NCBI RefSeq assembly: GCF_027980145.1
Contig: NZ_JAMZNK010000032.1
Coordinates: 1-64,000, forward strand
Direction of reading: 5' to 3'
From: Flavobacterium azizsancarii
Lineage (GTDB): Bacteria; Bacteroidota; Bacteroidia; Flavobacteriales; Flavobacteriaceae
DNA length: 64,000 nt
Both the position numbers and the translations under genes were made by a program. Positions 17,576 to 25,408 of the stretch are shown piece after piece (position 1 is the stretch's first letter; each line of letters starts with the position of its first letter). Under the pieces are notes generated by a model, which saw only the letters and a program-made list of their open reading frames with translations, was not told where the DNA came from and did not search any database.

Positions 17576-18325
17576 CTAAACAGCAAAATAAGGCGTCAAT
17601 ATATCTTCAAAATTATATAATCCTTTTTGTTTGTGTTCTAAGTTCTCAGCTACAAAAACAACTCCATTTCCAAAAGCTTCTCTTGAAATCGATTCATGAA
17701 TTAAACGTACTGTTTGATATGGGAATCCAAATATAACTTCATGTTTTCCAACGATTCCTCCTGCCCTGACTGAATTGATGTTTTCTTTATCGATATCTAA
17801 AGCTTCGGCAATTTTTACAGCTGTTCCGGAAGTTCCTTGTTTTGTTTTAAAATGCTCCTCATTGACTTCAATATCAACCCACGGTGCAATTTTCTTTAAA
17901 AACTTAGCCGCAAAAAGTAGATAATTCACCCCAAGTGTAATATTTGGAGACCAAAATACAGTCGTTTTATGTGCTAATTTCTTTAATAACTGCAATTCTT
18001 TATCTTTATAATGGGAAATTGCTGAGATAATTTTAATGTTTCTGCTTGCAGCAAGTTCACCATAAGTATAAATACCTTCATTAGACGAAAAATCGATAAT
18101 CACATCAACTGGATGTTTATCCAGTAATTCTTCCATAGTAGTTTTAGAGCTTGAATAAATTAATCCGGGTTCGTCTGACTGAATTCCAAAAAATTCGGGA
18201 ACAGATCTGTGTTCTAAAACAGTACTTTGTCTTAAAACCCATTCTAAACAAAATTTTTTATTTTCAAGTAGTATTGATGCTACTGATTTTCCAGTCTTTC
18301 CAAATCCGATTAATCCTATTTTCAT
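17576..18325 (-). CDS. Divergent dihydrodipicolinate reductase-like protein
   Basis: A 249-residue protein of the DapB family, whose members reduce dihydrodipicolinate in lysine/diaminopimelate synthesis. The NAD(P)H loop GLIGFGKTGKSV is at residues 3-14. IDFSSNEGIYTY near 76-87 matches the family core. The signature region reads NEEHFKTKQGTSGTA near 159-173, where typical enzymes have E-x-HH-x2-K-x-DAPSGTA. The second histidine is Phe, the Asp-Ala-Pro is lost and one residue is missing. No other lysine gene is near. It may act on another substrate. The canonical function is doubtful, although the fold is clear. Confidence 0.75.
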   Translation of the reverse strand: MKIGLIGFGKTGKSVASILLENKKFCLEWVLRQSTVLEHRSVPEFFGIQSDEPGLIYSSSKTTMEELLDKHPVDVIIDFSSNEGIYTYGELAASRNIKIISAISHYKDKELQLLKKLAHKTTVFWSPNITLGVNYLLFAAKFLKKIAPWVDIEVNEEHFKTKQGTSGTAVKIAEALDIDKENINSVRAGGIVGKHEVIFGFPYQTVRLIHESISREAFGNGVVFVAENLEHKQKGLYNFEDILTPYFAV

Positions 18326-18794
18326 AATTTATTTTTTATTGAGCAGAAAGCCCGTTAGCGAAAATTGGCATTTTATGAAGCTAATGCCAAATCAAAAATT
18401 CAATTATTATCTAAGCTGATAATGATACTCTATTAGTAAAAATAGAAATATTATAACGGTCACACTAAAGATTATTGAGATTTGTAACAAAAAAGAACCT
18501 TGTTAATAGGAATAATAGTGTCAATTTCTCGAACCGAAGCATCAGAAAAAGATTTTTTTTCTATACGTTGAGGATTATACGTTAAGTTTAAAAAAAAAAA
18601 AAACTTCAAAACCTACATTTCAAGAAGTATTAGATAAGTAATTTGATGTTTCATATTGTAAAATTTTCTATTCATAATTTTAAATTATTATTCAATTCCA
18701 GTATTTTTTTAATTAAGATGCTTATATTTGCAACTAAGTTGCGTTAGTTAATAACCCACATATTCGCAATAAACAAAGGATTTCCAAAACAAGA
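18326..18794. other. Divergent intergenic region with promoter
   Basis: 469 bases without a gene. They hold a 15-base A-run at 18590-18604 flanked by GTTT and CTTC, and the promoter/operator of the downstream cassette at 18723-18749. Nothing else was recognised. Confidence 0.5.
18723..18749 (+). promoter_or_regulatory. Promoter with nested inverted repeat at the start site
   Basis: TATATTTG (18723-18730) is an exact -7 box. It runs straight into GCAAC-TAA-GTTGC (18730-18742), and a second overlapping dyad AACTAA-GTTGCG-TTAGTT covers 18732-18749. Both cover the expected start site, so a repressor bound here would block transcription. A Fur-family metal regulator is a guess from the dyad form and the downstream genes. 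Confidence 0.6.
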
Positions 18795-19145
18795 ATGAAA
18801 AAGAAAATTCTCCTAATTAATCTTTTTATGTCTTTAACCGTATTGTTCGCAATGCTGTTTCAGACGATACATTCTTACGAACACATTTACAAACAATTAA
18901 CGGATAAACCTTGTGATCATCAATATGTTGATGGTCAAAAGCAAATAACACACACCCATTCTGTTGATAGTCATTGTCACGTTTGTCACTTTGCTTTTAG
19001 TACTTTTATTCCAAATTCATTTGAGACTTTATACTTTCATAAAGTAAATCCTGAAACATCTTATGTATACTTTTATACAAGAGATACATCTACATTTTTT
19101 AAAGGCAGCCTTTTTGCTCTTAGAGCACCTCCTGTCCTAATTTAG
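18795..19145 (+). CDS. Small Cys/His-rich membrane protein
   Basis: A 116-residue protein with one N-terminal hydrophobic segment (residues 4-26, signal peptide or anchor). A cluster of potential metal ligands follows in the exported part: HSYEH near 26-30, CDHQ near 40-43, then HTHS and HCHVCHF near 53-66. It ends in LRAPPVLI; a terminal RAPP is shared with DUF2946-like small proteins found beside metal-related TonB receptors. I do not recognise a named family with certainty. It is first in the cassette that continues with the ABC ATPase. Metal binding or sensing at the membrane is inferred. Confidence 0.7.
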   Translation: MKKKILLINLFMSLTVLFAMLFQTIHSYEHIYKQLTDKPCDHQYVDGQKQITHTHSVDSHCHVCHFAFSTFIPNSFETLYFHKVNPETSYVYFYTRDTSTFFKGSLFALRAPPVLI

Positions 19146-19436
19146 CTTACTACATTTTTATTTTCGAAAATTACTCCCTCTTACCTGTTCTCAATTGGTA
19201 AAAGGAAAATGACTGCATTTTCATTTGACGCATTCTATTCCCACAAGAAATCGTGTTGAAAAAGAGGCAAAATGTCATTCTTATTTTCAAATACTAATTA
19301 ATTTCTTTCTACAGAAACAGTAGTAAACTATCCCTGTCCTCACAATTTAATTCTCTAACAGCGACTGTCACTACGACTATGACCGTCAATGCGACTGCGA
19401 CTAAAAATTAATAATCATTCCAAATACATAAAAACT

Positions 19437-20132
19437 ATGCTTATAGCTGAAAATCTGACCAAGAAATATGGCAATACTATCGCTTTAAATAAATTAAATC
19501 TAACCATTAATAAAGGCGAAATCTTTGCGCTTTTAGGTCAGAATGGTGCCGGAAAAACAACGACTATCAATCTTTTCTTAGGTTTTATAGAACCAACTGG
19601 CGGAGATCTCAAAATCAATGATATATCAGTTGTAGAAAATGCTCAGGAAACTAAAAAATATGTCGCGTATATTCCTGAAACAGTAATGTTATACCCCAAT
19701 CTTACTGGTTTAGAAAACTTAAAATTCTTCTCTTCTCTTGCCGGATTTAAATATTCTAAAGGAGAACTGGCTTATTTTCTATCAAAAGCCGGTTTGCAGG
19801 TTGCCGCACATGATCAAAATCTTGGTGGATATTCTAAAGGAATGCGACAAAAAGTAGGTATTGCCATTGCAATTGCCAAAAAGGCAAAAGTACTGCTGCT
19901 TGATGAACCGACAAGCGGATTAGATCCAAAAGCTTCAAATGAATTCTCTCAAATTTTAAAAGAACTTTCCGCAGATGGAACTGCAATTTTAATGGCTACG
20001 CACGATATTTTCAGAGCAAGAGAAGTGGCTTCGCATATTGGCATCATGAAAGAAGGAAACTTAGTAACGGTAATCGAAGCTAACAAGATATCAGCAAATG
20101 AACTCGAGAATTTGTATTTACAAACAGTATAA
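19437..20132 (+). CDS. ABC-2 type transporter ATPase (NosF/CcmA-like)
   Basis: A 231-residue ABC ATPase. Walker A is GQNGAGKTTT near residues 36-45, the signature is GGYSKGMRQK near 130-139, Walker B is KVLLLDEP near 152-159, and the switch histidine is in MATHD near 187-191. The type pairs with ABC-2 permeases such as NosY. The frame is open upstream to 19389, but that leader (RLRLKINNH) reads through a GCGACT-like repeat; MLIAENLTKKYG at 19437 is the family start. Its permease partners are the two DUF3526 genes downstream, separated from it only by a TonB receptor gene, which suggests a joint function. Confidence 0.88.
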   Translation: MLIAENLTKKYGNTIALNKLNLTINKGEIFALLGQNGAGKTTTINLFLGFIEPTGGDLKINDISVVENAQETKKYVAYIPETVMLYPNLTGLENLKFFSSLAGFKYSKGELAYFLSKAGLQVAAHDQNLGGYSKGMRQKVGIAIAIAKKAKVLLLDEPTSGLDPKASNEFSQILKELSADGTAILMATHDIFRAREVASHIGIMKEGNLVTVIEANKISANELENLYLQTV

Positions 20133-20160
20133 AAGGAAGAATAATTCCATCCTCATTAAA

Positions 20161-22455
20161 ATGAAACATATATATCCTTTTTTATTTTTAATAATTGGGA
20201 CGCACTGCGTGAAATCTCAAACAATTAATAAAAAAACAACGGACACTATTACACAGGATTCCACTAAAATAGCAAAAAACGAATTGCAAACCGTAGAAAT
20301 TGTTGGCCGTTCATCAAAAAAATACAATAGCGATTATTCATTTGCAGCCACAAAAACTGCAGCACTCAACAAAGATATTCCGCAATCAATATCGACAATA
20401 ACAAAAGAATTAATTGCTGATAAAGGCGCATTTTATCTTGCCGATGCAGTAAAAATGGCAAGTGGCGTAATTCCGTCCAGTTACTACAATCAATACACAA
20501 TTCGGGGCATTAGTCAAAACGAAGAAGGTCAGATTATCAACGGAATGCGAACACGTCAATATTATTTTCTACAGCCTTTGACTAATAATATCGAACGGAT
20601 AGAAGTAATAAAAGGTCCGTCGAGTGCGACATTTTCATCTGTAGATCCTGGCGGGAGTATTAATCTTGTTACCAAAAAACCTTTGGCTGTTGATCGAAAG
20701 GAAATCAGTTTAAGTGTTGCAAGTTTTAGCACTTTACGTGGAACTTTGGATTTTACAGGACCCTTAAATGATTCTAAAACACTTTTGTACCGTGTAAACG
20801 GAGCGTATCAGGAAGCGAAATCGTTTCGTGATCTCGTTAGTAATAAATCGTTTTTGATTTCTCCTTCCTTCAGTTATATCCCAAATGAAAAAACCGCTAT
20901 CAATACTGAATTGATTTTGAGCGATATGACAGGAATTCTGGACCGCGGTCAACCTATATTTGGTGCTGTTGCCGGAGTTACGAGCTTAAATAAAACACCA
21001 ATAAGTTTGAATTTAGGTGCTCCTGGTGACTTTTTTAAATCGAAAGAAATGATTTTCACTACCAGTTTGGCTCATAAATTCAGCTCTAAAATTGGTTTTA
21101 ATGCGCAGTACATGAAACAAACCTGGACAGAGAATCTTCAGGAACACAGAACAACAAATGGTTTTGCTGTTGATATGAACAATCAGCCGGTAACAAATTT
21201 AGCGATGATGCAATTTGTTCAACGCCAGCAATATTGGGACATTGACAATTTAAGTACGTATTTTAATTTCGATTTAAAAACCGGAAAAATCAGGCATAAA
21301 TTATTGGCTGGCTATGATTTAAGCAGTTGGAACAAAACTAAAGGCGGAGGACAAAATGCTGCAAGAGGTTATTTACTAAAAGACGGAACTGTCGCTAGTG
21401 CTTTTGTTCCTGCAAATGCTGTAAATTATCAAACCACAACGATTGAAGGAGTAGTTTTGCCAAAACCAAACGTCAATTATTTTAATTTAAACAACCCAAC
21501 TTACACCATAACAACTGCCAACGATTATACACTGAACGTCAGGAATGCATTACCATCAGCATTGACAACTACAAATGCTATATATATTCAGGATCAGGTT
21601 CAGTGGGAAAAATTTACTTTTTTACTGGGTGTGCGTAACGAATGGTTTGAGGACATTACCAATTACAAATCTAATAATGAAATAACGGTAAAAAAATCGG
21701 CTTTGTTGCCTCGTGTAGGTTTGACTTATGCCGTAAACAATGAAATTAATGTCTATACGACATATCTTGAAGGCTATCAGCCACAATCAAATACGGTGAC
21801 CTTAATGCCGCAAACAGGAAGTTTATCTCCCGGAAGTTTGTTCGATCCTCTCAAAAGTAACTTGAAAGAAGTGGGTGTAAAAGCGACCTTCTTTAATAAT
21901 TCGATGAGTTTTAATGCGGCAATCTACGAAATCAATCAGCGTAATATTTTAATGAATGCCAATGATCCGGCAAATCCTGATTTATTGGTAACCAGAGGTG
22001 CTGAAAGAAGCCGAGGTTTTGAGTGTGATCTGGCAGGTTATATCACGGCAGACTGGCAAATAAACGCTTCGTACAGTTATATTGACGCTCAAATTACCAA
22101 CGATCGTGATGTGTCGTTAATTGGTGCCAGAAAACAAAATACGCCAAAAAACAGTGCCAATTTATGGACCCGTTATAATTTCAATTCTGATTCGTCTTTA
22201 AAAGATTTGGGCGTTGGTTTCGGGATGCAATATCAAAGCAGCAAAGTGCCTTGGTTTACAAGGGCTTTCACACTTCCTGATTTTATGATTTTTGATGCTG
22301 CATTGTATTACAAACCAAACAAAAGCAATATGCAAATTGCCCTAAATGCGGGTAATTTATTCAACAAAACCTATTGGTTAGGTGCTCAGAATTACTTGAG
22401 ACTATTTCCGGGAGCTCCCAGAAATTTTAGCCTGACCGTAACTTATAAATTCTAA
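20161..22455 (+). CDS. TonB-dependent siderophore-type receptor
   Basis: A 764-residue outer-membrane receptor. A signal peptide MKHIYPFLFLIIGTHCVKS leads into a short linker with a TonB-box-like TVEIVG near residues 43-48. The plug has KDIPQSISTI near 70-79 and VIKGPSSATFSSVDPGGSIN near 143-162. The barrel ends FSLTVTYKF. Unlike the receptor at 6892-9306 it has no N-terminal carboxypeptidase-like domain. An alternative start at 20098 overlaps the ATPase gene and would bury the signal peptide, so 20161 is preferred. Its position between an ABC ATPase and its permeases is unusual for a plain importer receptor. The ligand is unknown. Confidence 0.9.
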   Translation: MKHIYPFLFLIIGTHCVKSQTINKKTTDTITQDSTKIAKNELQTVEIVGRSSKKYNSDYSFAATKTAALNKDIPQSISTITKELIADKGAFYLADAVKMASGVIPSSYYNQYTIRGISQNEEGQIINGMRTRQYYFLQPLTNNIERIEVIKGPSSATFSSVDPGGSINLVTKKPLAVDRKEISLSVASFSTLRGTLDFTGPLNDSKTLLYRVNGAYQEAKSFRDLVSNKSFLISPSFSYIPNEKTAINTELILSDMTGILDRGQPIFGAVAGVTSLNKTPISLNLGAPGDFFKSKEMIFTTSLAHKFSSKIGFNAQYMKQTWTENLQEHRTTNGFAVDMNNQPVTNLAMMQFVQRQQYWDIDNLSTYFNFDLKTGKIRHKLLAGYDLSSWNKTKGGGQNAARGYLLKDGTVASAFVPANAVNYQTTTIEGVVLPKPNVNYFNLNNPTYTITTANDYTLNVRNALPSALTTTNAIYIQDQVQWEKFTFLLGVRNEWFEDITNYKSNNEITVKKSALLPRVGLTYAVNNEINVYTTYLEGYQPQSNTVTLMPQTGSLSPGSLFDPLKSNLKEVGVKATFFNNSMSFNAAIYEINQRNILMNANDPANPDLLVTRGAERSRGFECDLAGYITADWQINASYSYIDAQITNDRDVSLIGARKQNTPKNSANLWTRYNFNSDSSLKDLGVGFGMQYQSSKVPWFTRAFTLPDFMIFDAALYYKPNKSNMQIALNAGNLFNKTYWLGAQNYLRLFPGAPRNFSLTVTYKF

Positions 22456-22460
22456 TTGGG

Positions 22461-23912
22461 ATGAAATCATTACATACTGAAGTTTTAATCGCCGGACATT
22501 TAAAGAATTCCGTTTTTAAGAATACGGCTGTCTTTATCATTACCCTTTTTATTGGGATTGTTTTACTTTATGCTGCGTTTTCTGGCTGGGAGAATTATAC
22601 CAATCAAAACGAAACCAGCGAAAAATACCAACATGAATCCAGGGAAGACTGGCTTAAAAATCCTGACAAAAACCCGCACCGAATGGCGCATTACGGAAAT
22701 TTTGCATTCAGAAAAAGTACACCTTTAAGTATTTTTGAATTTGGAATGGAACCGTTTTTTGGGAATGCCATTTTTCTGGAAGCGCACAAACAAAATACTG
22801 CCAATTTCTCTGAAGCCGGATTTTCGAACAGTCTGCTTCGGTTTGGTGAAATCAGTATTGCGATGGTTTTACAAATTTTATTGCCTTTATTGATCTTTTT
22901 CCTGGGATTTAATGCGGTCGCGGCCGAAAGTGAAAACGGAACTTTAAAACTGCTTTTGAGTCAGGGAATTAGCTGGAAACAATTATTAAGGGGTAAAATA
23001 CTGGGAATCGTCAGCGTTATCATGCTTCTTTTTGTCCCAACCATTATTGTACTTGTTTTTATCTGGTTATTGCTTCAGAATTTCTCGATTTCTGCTGATG
23101 AAACCATTAAAATGTTTTTGTTTATTCTGTTTCATTTTATTTATCTGATTTTCTTTTGTGTGATTGCAGTTTTAGTTTCTACCACGAGCAAAACATCTAA
23201 AAAAGCTTTGATTTCATTGATTGGAATTTGGTTGGTTTTCACCATTATTCTCCCAAGAACCACGCAGGCAATTGGGGCATATATGTACGAAGCTCCCTCT
23301 AAAATTCAATTTCAGAGCGATATCGAAAAAGACATTCTAAAACAAGGAGATAGTCACAATCCAAATGATTTGCATTATAAAGCCATCAAAGATTCGCTTT
23401 TGAGTGTACACAAAGTCGATTCCGTACAAAAACTTCCTTTCAATTATTCAGGATTTATAATGAGCGAAGGCGAGAAAATAAGTTCTAAAATATACAATCA
23501 ACATTTAGAAACCTTACTTCATGTCTATGAAAAACAAAACAGTTTTTCTAAGATGATTTCTCTTATAAATCCGTATATCGCAATCAAAAACCTATCGATG
23601 GGATTATCGAATACGGATTATGATTCATATATCGATTTCCAGAAACAAGCCGAAGCTTATCGCTATACTATGGCGCAAAAAATGAATGCATTGCAGGTAA
23701 AATACATTAGTAATAAAAAACCGGGACCAAACGACAAACCTTCGACTATTAATAAAGAACATTGGGCTGATGTAGCCGAATTTCATTATGAACCTAAAGG
23801 AATTTGGGACGTTTTAAAATCCGAAATTATCTCTGTAATTTCTATAACTCTCTGGATTATAATGCTGTTTATTGTTATTCGAATTGCAGCTAAAAACCTT
23901 AAAGCCATCTAA
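22461..23912 (+). CDS. ABC permease, DUF3526 type (first of pair)
   Basis: A 483-residue inner-membrane permease. Helix 1 is near residues 22-42, followed by a large extracytoplasmic loop with the DUF3526 hallmark HYGNFAFRKSTPLSIFEFGM near 74-93 and LEAHKQN near 104-110. Four helices follow (about 130-265), with FNAVAAESENGTLKLLLSQG near 152-171 as the ABC-2 coupling region. A second long loop (about 275-460) precedes the last helix. The start is 5 bases after the receptor gene. It probably pairs with the next gene and with the ATPase at 19437. Whether the transporter exports or pumps a periplasmic ligand is unknown. Confidence 0.85.
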   Translation: MKSLHTEVLIAGHLKNSVFKNTAVFIITLFIGIVLLYAAFSGWENYTNQNETSEKYQHESREDWLKNPDKNPHRMAHYGNFAFRKSTPLSIFEFGMEPFFGNAIFLEAHKQNTANFSEAGFSNSLLRFGEISIAMVLQILLPLLIFFLGFNAVAAESENGTLKLLLSQGISWKQLLRGKILGIVSVIMLLFVPTIIVLVFIWLLLQNFSISADETIKMFLFILFHFIYLIFFCVIAVLVSTTSKTSKKALISLIGIWLVFTIILPRTTQAIGAYMYEAPSKIQFQSDIEKDILKQGDSHNPNDLHYKAIKDSLLSVHKVDSVQKLPFNYSGFIMSEGEKISSKIYNQHLETLLHVYEKQNSFSKMISLINPYIAIKNLSMGLSNTDYDSYIDFQKQAEAYRYTMAQKMNALQVKYISNKKPGPNDKPSTINKEHWADVAEFHYEPKGIWDVLKSEIISVISITLWIIMLFIVIRIAAKNLKAI

Positions 23913-23913
23913 T

Positions 23914-25278
23914 ATGTTAGCATTACTTTTTAAAAATTTCATACGATCTAAGGGCACCAAAATTGGATTGCTATTTCTTTTAATCATTTGTTTTATAAGT
24001 CTTTTAATTGGACTGCAATTTCAGCAGAAACAACAAAATAATATTAAAGAAGCAGCAATTTATCAAAAGGAACACATTGCGAGAAATGCCGCTTTTCATA
24101 AAGATGAAATAGGACTCCTGCTCTATTACATCAAGTTCTCATTGGTAAATAAAACACTGCCCATAAACAGTTTGGCAATTGGTCAGCGCGATGTAAATCC
24201 GTCGATACAAAGTGTTACAATTCGGGGTCTGGAAGCTCAGAAATACGATGCCGAACTCAATAATCCTAATAATTTATTATCAGGAAATATGGATTTTAGT
24301 TTTGTACTGATTTATCTTTTTCCGCTTTTAATTATTGCATTCTCTTACAATTTGGTTTCGGAAGAAAAAGAAAGCGGTACCTGGAAAATTGTTGCAACAC
24401 AAAGTCAAAACACTTTTTTATACATTCTGAAGTTATTCTACATCAGGATTCTAAGTCTTATTGCATTATTAACTATTGTACTTTTCGCCGCCGCATTGCT
24501 TCTGAATATTCCATTAAATTCGTTACTTTTTACTTTTTACGGGCTCGGAATTTTATACATTCTTTTTTGGTTTGCTATCAGTTTTTTCATTGTTTCATTA
24601 CAGAAAAATTCAAACTTTAATGCTGTTATTTTATTGACAATCTGGCTATTTCTTATCATTATTTTACCTGCAACAATTAATACCTATATAGTAAATAAAT
24701 ATCCAATTCCCGAAGCTTTGGAATTGACCGTTAAACAGCGAAATGCCTATCATGAAAAATGGGATATGGATAAAAAAATTACAATGGATACATTCTATCA
24801 GCACTATCCGCAATTTGCGCATTATCCTTTGCCAAATACTGAATTTAGCTGGCTTTGGTATTATGCCATGCAACAAGCAGGTGATGATGATTCGGCACAA
24901 CAATCTCATGAACTAGAGAACAAACTAAAACAAAGAAATCAAGCAAGTCAATTGATCGCGCAATTTATTCCTACTTTGCATACTCAGATTAAGTTGAACG
25001 AAATTGCCCAATCTGACTTAGAAAACCAGCTTTTGTTTTTGCAAGAAACGAAGCTATTTCACGAAAAAATGCGTTTGTATTTCTATCCAAAAATATTCGA
25101 TAATGCAGATGTTAGCAAAGAAAACTGGTCGAAATTTAAAGTTCAAACATTTAACGATCCATCAAAAATAAACTTTGTAAAAGCATTCTTGCCTTTATTA
25201 ATTTTAAATTTATTACTAATTGGCTTTGGATGGAGGAATTTTAATAGTAGAAATAATTTAAACTCGAAGTTTTTTTAA
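23914..25278 (+). CDS. ABC permease, DUF3526 type (second of pair)
   Basis: A permease of 454 residues, similar in layout to the preceding one. The first helix is near residues 14-33, with a long exported loop (about 35-120) and SYNLVSEEKESGTWKIVATQ near 145-164 as coupling segment. Helices lie at about 170-260, followed by a second exported loop and a last helix near 425-445. The frame is open to 23872, inside the upstream gene; the ATG at 23914, one base past that gene's stop, gives the normal permease N-terminus (MLALLFKNFIRSKGTK). It completes the cassette. The loop sequence differs from its partner, so they are likely a heterodimer. Confidence 0.85.
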   Translation: MLALLFKNFIRSKGTKIGLLFLLIICFISLLIGLQFQQKQQNNIKEAAIYQKEHIARNAAFHKDEIGLLLYYIKFSLVNKTLPINSLAIGQRDVNPSIQSVTIRGLEAQKYDAELNNPNNLLSGNMDFSFVLIYLFPLLIIAFSYNLVSEEKESGTWKIVATQSQNTFLYILKLFYIRILSLIALLTIVLFAAALLLNIPLNSLLFTFYGLGILYILFWFAISFFIVSLQKNSNFNAVILLTIWLFLIIILPATINTYIVNKYPIPEALELTVKQRNAYHEKWDMDKKITMDTFYQHYPQFAHYPLPNTEFSWLWYYAMQQAGDDDSAQQSHELENKLKQRNQASQLIAQFIPTLHTQIKLNEIAQSDLENQLLFLQETKLFHEKMRLYFYPKIFDNADVSKENWSKFKVQTFNDPSKINFVKAFLPLLILNLLLIGFGWRNFNSRNNLNSKFF

Positions 25279-25291
25279 CCGAAAAGCGCGC

Positions 25292-25333
25292 AAAGTTCGC
25301 AAAGCTATTTCAACATATAGCATTGCGAACTTT
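25292..25333. terminator. Convergent terminator hairpin
   Basis: AAAGTTCGCAAAGCTA (25292-25307) pairs with TAGCATTGCGAACTTT (25318-25333), with one mismatch, and is followed by a T-rich tail. It sits between the permease gene and the convergent GH97 gene. An outer imperfect repeat AACCGAAAAGCGC / GTGCTTTACGGTT frames it. Confidence 0.75.
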
Positions 25334-25408
25334 TATTTTTATAAAACCCTATAAAACAAGACTTTTTCGTGCTTTACGGTTAAAAAGACACTCAGGTTAA
25401 AAGTCTTA

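Noticed and set aside
18590..18604. A15 homopolymer as a phase-variation tract
   Set aside because: It lies outside any gene and far from the recognised promoter at 18723, so no switching role can be argued.
19389..19436. Upstream ATG for the ABC ATPase
   Set aside because: The extra 16 residues come from the GCGACT-like repeat, and the family starts at MLIAENLTKKYG.
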